A stretch of 64,000 nt of DNA, taken from positions 62,001-126,000 of the forward strand of contig SVTT01000003.1 of NCBI GenBank assembly GCA_015063625.1, given 5' to 3'. The stretch is from Oscillospiraceae bacterium (GTDB lineage: Bacteria > Bacillota > Clostridia > Oscillospirales > CAG-272). Shown here piece by piece: positions 54,218 to 60,869 of this stretch (position 1 is its first letter; every line of letters starts with the position of its first letter). Both the position numbers and the translations under genes were made by a program. The notes under the pieces are model-generated. The model was not told the DNA's origin. It did not search any database and saw only the letters and a program-made list of their open reading frames with translations.

Positions 54218-54594
54218 GGATGATTTTCCTTTCTTTCGGAGATCTCGTTCGGGGTATCCTCCCCGTTCATCTCACGATCGGACGCGATATTCTGAACGTC
54301 CTCGTCGGGACGCTCGCTGCCGTCCTCGCAGCAGTCGTTCGGTATCGGTATCACACGCGGACCGCGGTAACGCAGTCCCTTTTCCGGCACGGGATCGTAT
54401 CCGCCCACACAGTAAGGGTTGCAGCGGAGCACACGCCACACCGTCAGGATCAGTCCCACGAAGAAGCCTCGCTTTTCAAAGGCCTCGATGGCGTAAGCCG
54501 AGCAGGTGGGGGTAAACCGACAGCACGGATTCCTCTTCAGCGGTGAGAGATACCTTCTGTAAAAGCGTATCAGCAGGATGCAAAGATGCTTCAT
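54214..54594 (-). CDS. yidD: Membrane protein insertion efficiency factor YidD
   Basis: Small amphipathic protein that assists YidC. 126 residues: the core ([27 protein letters not shown], given here as shorter blocks [10 protein letters not shown] and [11 protein letters not shown]) is intact, but the family is usually 70-85 residues. Here an acidic, probably disordered C-terminal tail of about 45 residues is added. It overlaps rnpA and yidC by 4 bases each (ATGA), so the three are translationally coupled. Confidence 0.92.
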   Translation of the reverse strand: MKHLCILLIRFYRRYLSPLKRNPCCRFTPTCSAYAIEAFEKRGFFVGLILTVWRVLRCNPYCVGGYDPVPEKGLRYRGPRVIPIPNDCCEDGSERPDEDVQNIASDREMNGEDTPNEISERKENHP

Positions 54595-54977
54595 GCCTTT
54601 TTCTCTTCAAGCATGCCGAGCACGCGGAGCGCGCGGCGCATTTCCCTTTCGACCTCGGGGGTCTTCTTTCCCTTGATCTCCTCTCTTGCCACCAGCACAA
54701 CAAGAAAGCCCTTTTTGATCGGCTCCCGTTGACAGATCAGACGGTAGGACTCCCGCAGCAAGCGCTTGGCACGGTTGCGGGGAACGGCGCCTCCCAGCTT
54801 TTTGCTGACCGAAAGTCCAACGCGGTTCAAATACTGCTTTTGGGGATTTGCCAGCATCAGTCGCTTTGCAGCATAGTCGCGCAGCACATAGACCGCCAGC
54901 ATCCTACCCACAAAGCGCGTGCCCCTTTGAAAGGCCTTGTTGTAAAGGTGATGTTCCTTGATCGCATAATTCTTCAT
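54591..54977 (-). CDS. rnpA: Ribonuclease P protein component
   Basis: Protein subunit of RNase P, which matures tRNA 5' ends. 128 residues with the signature [13 protein letters not shown] and a basic groove ([14 protein letters not shown]). Second gene of the rpmH cluster; its stop overlaps the yidD start. Confidence 0.95.
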   Translation of the reverse strand: MKNYAIKEHHLYNKAFQRGTRFVGRMLAVYVLRDYAAKRLMLANPQKQYLNRVGLSVSKKLGGAVPRNRAKRLLRESYRLICQREPIKKGFLVVLVAREEIKGKKTPEVEREMRRALRVLGMLEEKKA

Positions 54978-55040
54978 GCTTCACTGTCCTTTGCTTCCGT
55001 CAAAAAAGTTTTTGCAAAAAATGCCCCATAACGAAAAACG

Positions 55041-55071
55041 CCGATGTCCGTGGAAACGCCGCAGACATCGG
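55041..55071 (-). terminator. Hairpin between rpmH and rnpA
   Basis: 8-bp perfect outer stem (arms 55041-55048 and 55064-55071) with a partly paired loop; on the minus strand it is followed by GCGTTTTTCG. Likely an attenuator that lets rpmH be expressed more than rnpA. Confidence 0.6.
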
Positions 55072-55098
55072 TCGGTTTTCTATGTGGGCGTATCAGAC

Positions 55099-55233
55099 TC
55101 AGTAAGTCAGTCTCTTTCTGCCTTTTGCGCGTCTTCTCTTCAGAACGTTTCTGCCGTCTGCAGTTCTCATTCTTTTTCTAAAACCGTGCTCTTTCTTTCT
55201 CTGACGCTTTTTGGGTTGGTAAGTTCTGAGCAT
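55099..55233 (-). CDS. rpmH: 50S ribosomal protein L34
   Basis: 44-residue very basic protein with the L34 signature: [20 protein letters not shown] at the N terminus and [17 protein letters not shown] at the C terminus. AAGGAGG lies 8 bases before the ATG. A strong promoter precedes it. dnaA, normally divergent from rpmH in Firmicutes, is not next to it; a lipoprotein gene is. Confidence 0.97.
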   Translation of the reverse strand: MLRTYQPKKRQRKKEHGFRKRMRTADGRNVLKRRRAKGRKRLTY

Positions 55234-55315
55234 AGTGGCACCTCCTTCAAATTATGGAATCGGAAGCGTGTTTTGGCAATGAGCCTCAGGAACGCTTTTT
55301 ACAGTGACATCATAT

Positions 55316-55345
55316 ATTATATACACAAGTCACCGAAATTGTCAA
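55316..55345 (-). promoter_or_regulatory. Promoter of rpmH
   Basis: TTGACA (55340-55345), 18-base spacer, TATAAT (55316-55321) on the minus strand. The leader is about 75-80 bases. Confidence 0.8.
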
Positions 55346-55419
55346 GAGTTTTTTTTATTTTTGCCGTTTTTTTTCATTTTTTGAGCGAAACACAAACAAA
55401 CGCCCCTCTTTTGGAGGAA

Positions 55420-57273
55420 TTATTGTGCAAGTCGCGGCATGGATGCTCCAAAGGAAAGGTCACAGAAGATGGGGCAGTGGTCCGAGCCGAGGAAGGAATA
55501 TTCCTCGGTCAGCATCCCCATCGCAAGCACCTGATAGCAATTGCGCGCCGCCATATTGCCGTAAATATGGTCGATCGCCATGATCTCGTAGTTCCCGTTG
55601 ATCGACTGGGGATCCACCCAGATCCCGCGCTCCTCACTATAGGTCGAATAGCCGTGATTGGTGCGCATGGTCAGCTTAGCACCCGAGGGAGCCGCATCAT
55701 TGAGGTTGTAGAAGGGATATGCCCCTTGGTTCATTGTGGCAAGACTCACGTAACCGTTCGCTCCGCGCGAGTTGTAGTCACCGCCGTAAAGAATCGGGAT
55801 CGTGCCTGCCGCAATACCGTGCTCCGCGGCAAATGCCGCAGCGGCGGCGCCGAGCTCATCTCTTGCCGCAGCCATCTGCACGCAGCGCCCGACGTCATCC
55901 TGGAACACATTGTTCTGCCACCAAAGATGGGTCGAGCCCACCATGAAGACCTCTCCCGTCGCCTTGACACGGAAGATCGCCCAGTTGACACCCTTGGAGG
56001 AATCCCTTGCCTTTTGCTTGATCTCGGCAGGCGTGTAGCCGTAAAGAAGATCCGGATACTCGGTATAGCTGAGTGTGTCAAACTGCAAATAGCCGCATTC
56101 CAATACGTCCAGCTTATCCGCGCGGTAAAACAGTGGGGTACGGCGCTGATTTTCGCTCCCCTCGTAGCCCGGCACCACGATCTCGGTATAGAGAGGCGCC
56201 AGCATCTCGCTCATGCCTGCGGCGCGCACAGCAGGTGAATATTCCTGCAAGCCGAGCACGTCGGGCAGATACTCATAGTAAAGCTCGACCAGCATGCCAA
56301 CGCGCTGTGCCACGTCACCCTCGCTGCCGCCGTAGACGTTATTGAACATCACACGCAGATCGCCGCTGTTGAGAAGCGGCTCACTGGAGAGCCCGGAGCC
56401 TCTGCCGGTGCGGTCGTTCTCCGCCGTGAGTACGATCGAATCCTGCGAGCCGCGGAACACGCGCTCATTGAGCATATCATACATCTTTTCGTAGCCGTAA
56501 AGCGACTCGGCATAAAGCTCAAGAAGCCCCTCTGCCGCCTTGATATGATAGGTGTGATCCTGGTCAAAGGAGGCATTGCGCGCAAGTGAGGTGCCGATGC
56601 GGATCTGCCCACCCTCGGCAGATGCCTTGGAGGCATGAACGATCTCAAGAGAATACCCCGTGCGCTTCAGCAGCATTTCCTTCAGAAGAACGGCAGTACG
56701 CCACTCCGACGGAATATTCTTGTCGGGCACCACGATGGTGAACTCCCAAAGGGGGACACCGCCGATGCTCACGCTCCCGATCGAATAGTTGCCTGCCTTG
56801 GCATAGCTTTCGCTCTCACGGTAGGTCAGCACACCGTTTTCATCGGGGGCACGGAGCAGATTTTTTTTGAAATACTCGACCGCCTCCTCGGTGGCGGCAA
56901 CGGATCTGCCGCCGATCACAAAGGCAGCACCGCTGATGCCCACGAAATAATCCTGCTCACGCAAGGGGGCGGTGACACGCTGACAGGCATCGACCTCTAC
57001 ATTGCCGACGATCAGGTTGCCCTCCTCGACACGGATAAACCCCGTAAAGGACCACGCCGAGGTCATCGTGACCTTGGCGCCCGTTTTCTCCTCGATCGCG
57101 GTCTTCAGCCCCTCCAGCATATCGCTTGTGGTGGTGGCGGGATCGTACAGGATGTGGCATTCGCCGTTCGCGACCACGGCAAGCGTGACCTCGTCGATCG
57201 GTTCATCCTTGCAGGCAACGAGCAGGGGCATGCACATGGCAAGCAGCAGTATCACAGAAAGAATTTTTTTCAT
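55420..57273 (-). CDS. Lipoprotein with endonuclease/exonuclease/phosphatase domain
   Basis: 617-residue predicted surface lipoprotein, lipobox LLVAC with Cys21. The C-terminal ~300 residues are an EEP-type fold: VLGLQEYSP (metal-binding Glu), GSTHLWW, GGDYNSRGANG and GSDHCPIFCDL with the catalytic Asp/His. The N-terminal part (about 25-310) has a stretch like SEWRTAVLLKEMLLKRTGYS followed by IRIGTSLA, reminiscent of N-terminal domains of some glycosidases (alpha-glucuronidase type). A sugar-phosphodiesterase or extracellular nuclease role is possible. The ATG at 57273 has GAGAGG upstream; longer frames are not supported. Confidence 0.82.
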   Translation of the reverse strand: MKKILSVILLLAMCMPLLVACKDEPIDEVTLAVVANGECHILYDPATTTSDMLEGLKTAIEEKTGAKVTMTSAWSFTGFIRVEEGNLIVGNVEVDACQRVTAPLREQDYFVGISGAAFVIGGRSVAATEEAVEYFKKNLLRAPDENGVLTYRESESYAKAGNYSIGSVSIGGVPLWEFTIVVPDKNIPSEWRTAVLLKEMLLKRTGYSLEIVHASKASAEGGQIRIGTSLARNASFDQDHTYHIKAAEGLLELYAESLYGYEKMYDMLNERVFRGSQDSIVLTAENDRTGRGSGLSSEPLLNSGDLRVMFNNVYGGSEGDVAQRVGMLVELYYEYLPDVLGLQEYSPAVRAAGMSEMLAPLYTEIVVPGYEGSENQRRTPLFYRADKLDVLECGYLQFDTLSYTEYPDLLYGYTPAEIKQKARDSSKGVNWAIFRVKATGEVFMVGSTHLWWQNNVFQDDVGRCVQMAAARDELGAAAAAFAAEHGIAAGTIPILYGGDYNSRGANGYVSLATMNQGAYPFYNLNDAAPSGAKLTMRTNHGYSTYSEERGIWVDPQSINGNYEIMAIDHIYGNMAARNCYQVLAMGMLTEEYSFLGSDHCPIFCDLSFGASMPRLAQ

Positions 57274-57300
57274 AACGAACACCTCTCTACAATCAACAGC

Positions 57301-57329
57301 ATTATACCACTGTGTAAGCAATTTGTCAA
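57301..57329 (-). promoter_or_regulatory. Promoter of the EEP lipoprotein gene
   Basis: TTGACA (57324-57329), 17-base spacer, TATAAT (57301-57306) on the minus strand: consensus in both boxes. Confidence 0.88.
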
Positions 57330-57336
57330 CCGACGC

Positions 57337-57365
57337 TTGCTTTTGGGAAGGACTTATGCTATACT
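57337..57365 (+). promoter_or_regulatory. Promoter of the YmdB-like gene
   Basis: TTGCTT (57337-57342), 17-base spacer, TATACT (57360-57365) with extended TGC before it. It is back-to-back with the promoter at 57301-57329. Confidence 0.75.
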
Positions 57366-57442
57366 GTAAGCTGAAAAAAGCCTTACCGACTGCGGCAACA
57401 GCCGAAAAGAACCGAGCCGATCGGCTCATGGAAAGAGGAAGC

Positions 57443-58216
57443 ATGAAAATTCTGGCACTTGGTGACGTCGTGGGTGAAAAAGCCCTCCGATACCTCGAAG
57501 CAACACTTTGGCAAAAGCGGCGCGAGCTCGGCGCCGAGCTCGTACTGGCAAACGGAGAAAACCTTGCCGAGATCCACGGCATCTCGGCGCGCGGCGCCGA
57601 GGCACTTCTCGCGGCGGGCGTCGATTTTATCACCACCGGCAACCACGTATTTGACCGAAGAGATTCTTACGACTTTCTGAATGATTCTCCCTCCATCATC
57701 CGCCCCTGCAACTATCCCCCCACCTGCCCCGGAGAGGGCAGCCGCGTGATCACCTCCCCCGAGGGCTGGCGCATTCTGGTGATCAACGTATCGGGCTGCG
57801 TCTTTATGGACGCCCTCGGCGATCCCTTCCGCGCCGTGGAAAGCGAGCTGGAGCGCCACCGCCGGAAATACGACTTCGCCGTGCTTGACGTGCACGCCGA
57901 GGCAACCTCGGAGAAGCTGGCGCTGGCACGCTGCTTTGACGGACGCTTTGCCGCCGTATTCGGCACGCACACCCACGTTGCCACCGCCGATGCGCAGATC
58001 CTTCCGCGCGGCACGGGCTATATCACCGATCTCGGCATGACGGGACCCGTACACAGCATTCTGGGCGTGACCCCCGAGGACGTGATCGAAAAAATGAGAA
58101 CACATATGCCCCGCCGCTTTACAGTGGCAGACGGGGAGATACGCGCCAACGGCGCTCTGTTTGACATCGACCCTGTCACGGGTCGCGCAAATGCCGTCAA
58201 ACGGGTTGAGTTTTAA
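57443..58216 (+). CDS. YmdB/TIGR00282-type metallophosphoesterase
   Basis: 257-residue dinuclear metallophosphoesterase. In Bacillus YmdB hydrolyses 2',3'-cyclic nucleotides and influences RNase Y, sporulation and biofilm choice. Metal ligands are visible: D in LALGDVVGE, NGEN, GNHVFD, a His in LDVHAEATSEK and GTHTHV. GAGG precedes the ATG at 57443; the longer frame upstream crosses the divergent promoters. The next gene starts 9 bases downstream. Confidence 0.92.
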   Translation: MKILALGDVVGEKALRYLEATLWQKRRELGAELVLANGENLAEIHGISARGAEALLAAGVDFITTGNHVFDRRDSYDFLNDSPSIIRPCNYPPTCPGEGSRVITSPEGWRILVINVSGCVFMDALGDPFRAVESELERHRRKYDFAVLDVHAEATSEKLALARCFDGRFAAVFGTHTHVATADAQILPRGTGYITDLGMTGPVHSILGVTPEDVIEKMRTHMPRRFTVADGEIRANGALFDIDPVTGRANAVKRVEF

Positions 58217-58225
58217 GAGGTTTTT

Positions 58226-58819
58226 ATGGAAAAGATCAAATTCCGTGCGGGCGCACTGCTCGCCCCCGTCCCCCCCGTCATGGTCAGCTGCGGCAGCGGC
58301 GCTTCCGCCAACATCATCACCGTTGCATGGACGGGTATTCTCAACACCGTCCCCCCGAAGACCTACATTTCAGTCAGACAAAAGCGACATTCCTACGGTC
58401 TGATCAAGGAAAGCGGCGAATTCGTGCTCAATCTCACCCCCGCATCCTTGGTAAGGACCGCCGATTTCTGCGGCATGTATACGGGTGCGAAGGTGGATAA
58501 ATTTGAAAAATGCCGCCTTACCAAGCAGGCGGTTGAGGAGGTGGGCACGCCCCTGATTGCCGAGTGCCCCATCTCACTGTGCTGCCGCGTGAGCGAGATC
58601 GTTCCCCTTGGCTCTCACGACATGTTTATCGCCGACGTGGTGGCGGTCTATGCCAACGAGGAGCTGCTGGACGGAGCAGGAAAGCTCCATGTGGAGCGCG
58701 CCGATCTTTGCGCCTATGCGCACGGCGAATATTTCTCGCTCGGCAAGCGACTCGGCTCTTTTGGATTTTCCGCCAGAAAAAAGCCCAAAAAGCAGAGGAA
58801 GCCCCACGAAAGAAGCTGA
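58226..58819 (+). CDS. Flavin reductase-like (FMN-binding) protein
   Basis: 197-residue protein of the flavoredoxin/flavin reductase split-barrel family (PVPPVMVSCG, ITVAWTGILNTVPPKTYISVR). Usually binds FMN and passes electrons from ferredoxin or NAD(P)H. Partner unknown. The last ~25 residues are strongly basic. GAGG precedes the ATG. It forms a short operon with the YmdB-like gene, closed by a 19-bp hairpin. Confidence 0.88.
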   Translation: MEKIKFRAGALLAPVPPVMVSCGSGASANIITVAWTGILNTVPPKTYISVRQKRHSYGLIKESGEFVLNLTPASLVRTADFCGMYTGAKVDKFEKCRLTKQAVEEVGTPLIAECPISLCCRVSEIVPLGSHDMFIADVVAVYANEELLDGAGKLHVERADLCAYAHGEYFSLGKRLGSFGFSARKKPKKQRKPHERS

Positions 58820-58843
58820 TCCCTCCTGATCGACATTGACTCA

Positions 58844-58886
58844 AAAAGGAGCTGTCTCAAATGCGAAATTTGAGACAGCTCCTTTT
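58844..58886 (+). terminator. Terminator of the YmdB-flavin reductase operon (part of the repeat)
   Basis: 19-bp perfect stem (arms 58844-58862 and 58868-58886) with a 5-base loop; the arms end in AAAA/TTTT, giving a T tract. It is also the left end of the repeat element below. Confidence 0.85.
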
Positions 58887-59120
58887 GCTATGTTGAAGGG
58901 GCTCGGCAGATTTAGGCGAGAAGCGTTGATCGCGAGGCGTGAGGCGTACAAAGGTACGTCGAGCCTCGGGAGCGACGGTAGAAAAAGTCCGATTATAAAA
59001 TATGAGATCCGTAGGATTTCTACCTTAAAACTGTCTCATTTACGGCTTTTGCTATATTTGAGATCGTTTTTTCTTTGTTTTCGGACTTTTTCGGTCTCGT
59101 CAAATGTGACAGCCCCTTTT
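58844..59120 (+). repeat. MITE-like repeat element, long copy (about 277 bp)
   Basis: Non-coding. Left end AAAAGGAGCTGTCTCAAATG and the reverse complement of the right end (AAAAGGGGCTGTCACATTTG) are imperfect terminal inverted repeats. Inside are the 19-bp hairpin, a block with TTTGCTATG and GGCAGATTTAGGCGAGAAG, a compound palindrome (58933-58968: CGAGGC/GCCTCG with inner CGTAC/GTACG) and AAAACTGTCTCATTT. A shorter related copy lies at 21514-21619 in the opposite orientation. No target-site duplication was found. It fills most of the 335-base gap between the flavin reductase gene and the convergent SPFH gene. Confidence 0.65.
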
Positions 59121-59154
59121 CCTGCAGATGAAATTTCACTCGGTCGGTGAGGTC

Positions 59155-60093
59155 TTACGCTTCTGCGTCCTTTTTCACGGTTTCCCCGATCACGGTAGCA
59201 AGGCTTGCAACCGATTGCAGCTCGGTGGGAATGATGATCTTGGTCGCCTTGCCGTCTGCCACCTTGGCAAACGCATCCAGCGTCTTGAGCGTCAGGACCT
59301 CACTGCCGGGCTTGACGGCATTGAGCATACGCAGACCCTCTGCGGTCGCCTGCTGCACCTTCAGGATCGCCTCGGCTTCACCCTCTGCCTCGCGGATCTT
59401 GACCTCGCGCTCTGCCTCGGCACGCAGGATCGCCGCCTGCTTTTCTGCCTCCGCATCAAGAATGGCGGACTGCTTGCGGCCCTCCGCGAGCAAAATCGCA
59501 GAATTCTTTTCACCCTCGGCACGCAGGATCAGCTCGCGGCGCTCGCGCTCTGCCTTCATCTGCTTTTCCATCGCGTCCTGGATCTCACGGGGCGGAATGA
59601 TGTTCTTCAGCTCCACGCGATTGACCTTGATGCCCCAGGCATCGGTCGCCTCGTCAAGGATCATACGCATCTTCGTGTTGATGGTGTCACGGGAGGTCAG
59701 CGTGCCGTCAAGATCCAGCTCGCCGATCATATTACGAAGCGTGGTGGCAGTCAGGTTCTCAATGGCGAAAATGGGATTGGTCACACCGTAGGCGTAAAGC
59801 TTGCAGTCGGTGATCTGATAATACACGATGGTGTCGATCTGCATGCGGACGTTATCCTTGGTAATGACCGACTGGGGTGGGAAATCCACGACCTGCTCCA
59901 TCATATTGACCTTCTTGTTGATGCGGTCAATAAAGGGCACCTTGACGTGGATACCGTTTTTCCAGGTGTCGTGATACGAGCCAAGGCGCTCGATCACGTA
60001 GGCGTGTGCCTGAGGCACGATGTGGATGTTGGTGATCAGCAGGATCAGGATGACGAATGCGACCACCGAAACGGCGATAATGATACCTGTCAT
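59155..60093 (-). CDS. SPFH/band 7 (stomatin-like) membrane protein
   Basis: 312-residue QmcA/HflK-C-like scaffold protein: one N-terminal membrane segment (about 4-24), an SPFH domain (about 25-190) and a long Ala/Glu/Arg-rich coiled coil (about 190-255). It probably forms membrane microdomains with the NfeD protein encoded immediately upstream (18 bases apart). GGAGA precedes the ATG. Confidence 0.92.
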   Translation of the reverse strand: MTGIIIAVSVVAFVILILLITNIHIVPQAHAYVIERLGSYHDTWKNGIHVKVPFIDRINKKVNMMEQVVDFPPQSVITKDNVRMQIDTIVYYQITDCKLYAYGVTNPIFAIENLTATTLRNMIGELDLDGTLTSRDTINTKMRMILDEATDAWGIKVNRVELKNIIPPREIQDAMEKQMKAERERRELILRAEGEKNSAILLAEGRKQSAILDAEAEKQAAILRAEAEREVKIREAEGEAEAILKVQQATAEGLRMLNAVKPGSEVLTLKTLDAFAKVADGKATKIIIPTELQSVASLATVIGETVKKDAEA

Positions 60094-60111
60094 AGTACTT
60101 CTCCTTTTTGT

Positions 60112-60546
60112 TTATTGTGTTTTCAGTGTTTTTACGATAAGCTTTACGCCCTGCACCTCAACGATCTCGACCTGCTCCCCGACGGGAACCGTTATCTCGG
60201 GATCCACGGTGCGCGCAGACCAGCGAAGCCCCTTGAGCTTGACCTCACCGCGCTCCCCGGTGTTGGAGATCTCCTCGGTCACAAGCGCCCGTTCGCCGAT
60301 GACGGCGTCCACGTTGGTACGGCACTCGCGGGAGAGCTTCCATTTGCTGCAAAGCGGTCGGGGGACGATCACCAGGGCAAGCCCCACCAGCACGAAGACC
60401 ATCACCTGGACATACGGGGGGACACGAAGAAGAGCAAGAACGGCGGCGATCACCGAGGCGGGCATGAACCAGATCGCCACGAAATCCGAGGTCAGCGCCT
60501 CCACGACGATCGATACGACCAGCAAAGCGATCCATAAATACGGCAT
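60112..60546 (-). CDS. NfeD family membrane protein
   Basis: 144 residues: three or four membrane segments in the first 70 residues, then an OB-fold C-terminal domain (VDAVIGERALVTEEIS, GEVKLKGLRWSART). NfeD proteins accompany SPFH proteins and are thought to assist their assembly. First gene of a two-gene operon with the SPFH gene. AAAGGAGG precedes the ATG; a 14-bp perfect palindrome (60572-60585) lies in the leader. Confidence 0.9.
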   Translation of the reverse strand: MPYLWIALLVVSIVVEALTSDFVAIWFMPASVIAAVLALLRVPPYVQVMVFVLVGLALVIVPRPLCSKWKLSRECRTNVDAVIGERALVTEEISNTGERGEVKLKGLRWSARTVDPEITVPVGEQVEIVEVQGVKLIVKTLKTQ

Positions 60547-60604
60547 AAAAAGCCTCCTTTCGGCAAACGGCGCTTGTCGACAAGCCTTTGATTTGCTTGT
60601 ATTC

Positions 60605-60634
60605 AGTATAGCATTTCGAGGGGCGTGCTGTCAA
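60605..60634 (-). promoter_or_regulatory. Promoter of the nfeD-SPFH operon
   Basis: TTGACA (60629-60634), 18-base spacer, TATACT (60605-60610) on the minus strand, with TGC before the -10. Confidence 0.75.
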
Positions 60635-60869
60635 GCGCGAAAAGGGGCTACCTCGCGCCGTTTCGGGCGCTTTTGGCAGATTTTTGTCACAGAGCACGCT
60701 CTGCGCGTTTTTTTGGCGTCCGCATCCCCTCTTTTCGCCGTTTTCGACATTTTTCGGCAAGATGATACAAAAGAAAACGAGGGAAGAGGGCGGCTGCCCC
60801 CTCCCCTCCTCGCGGGAGATCGCCGAGGATCGCGAAAACACGGCAAAGAGCCTTCCTTTGCTTCTTTTA
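60635..60869. other. Intergenic region between the P-type ATPase gene and nfeD
   Basis: About 235 bases upstream of the nfeD promoter and downstream of the ATPase stop. It contains C/T- and G-rich stretches (60760-60820) that could fold weakly, but no clear terminator with T tract, coding frame or RNA gene. Confidence 0.45.

Noticed and set aside
55234..55419. Possible oriC beside rpmH
   Set aside because: The gap is short, AT-rich only in part and shows no repeated TTATCCACA-type DnaA boxes; dnaA is absent.
58920..58980. Possible structured ncRNA or tRNA-like fold in the repeat
   Set aside because: The nested palindrome is strong, but there is no cloverleaf, anticodon arm or CCA; it is better explained as part of the repeat element.
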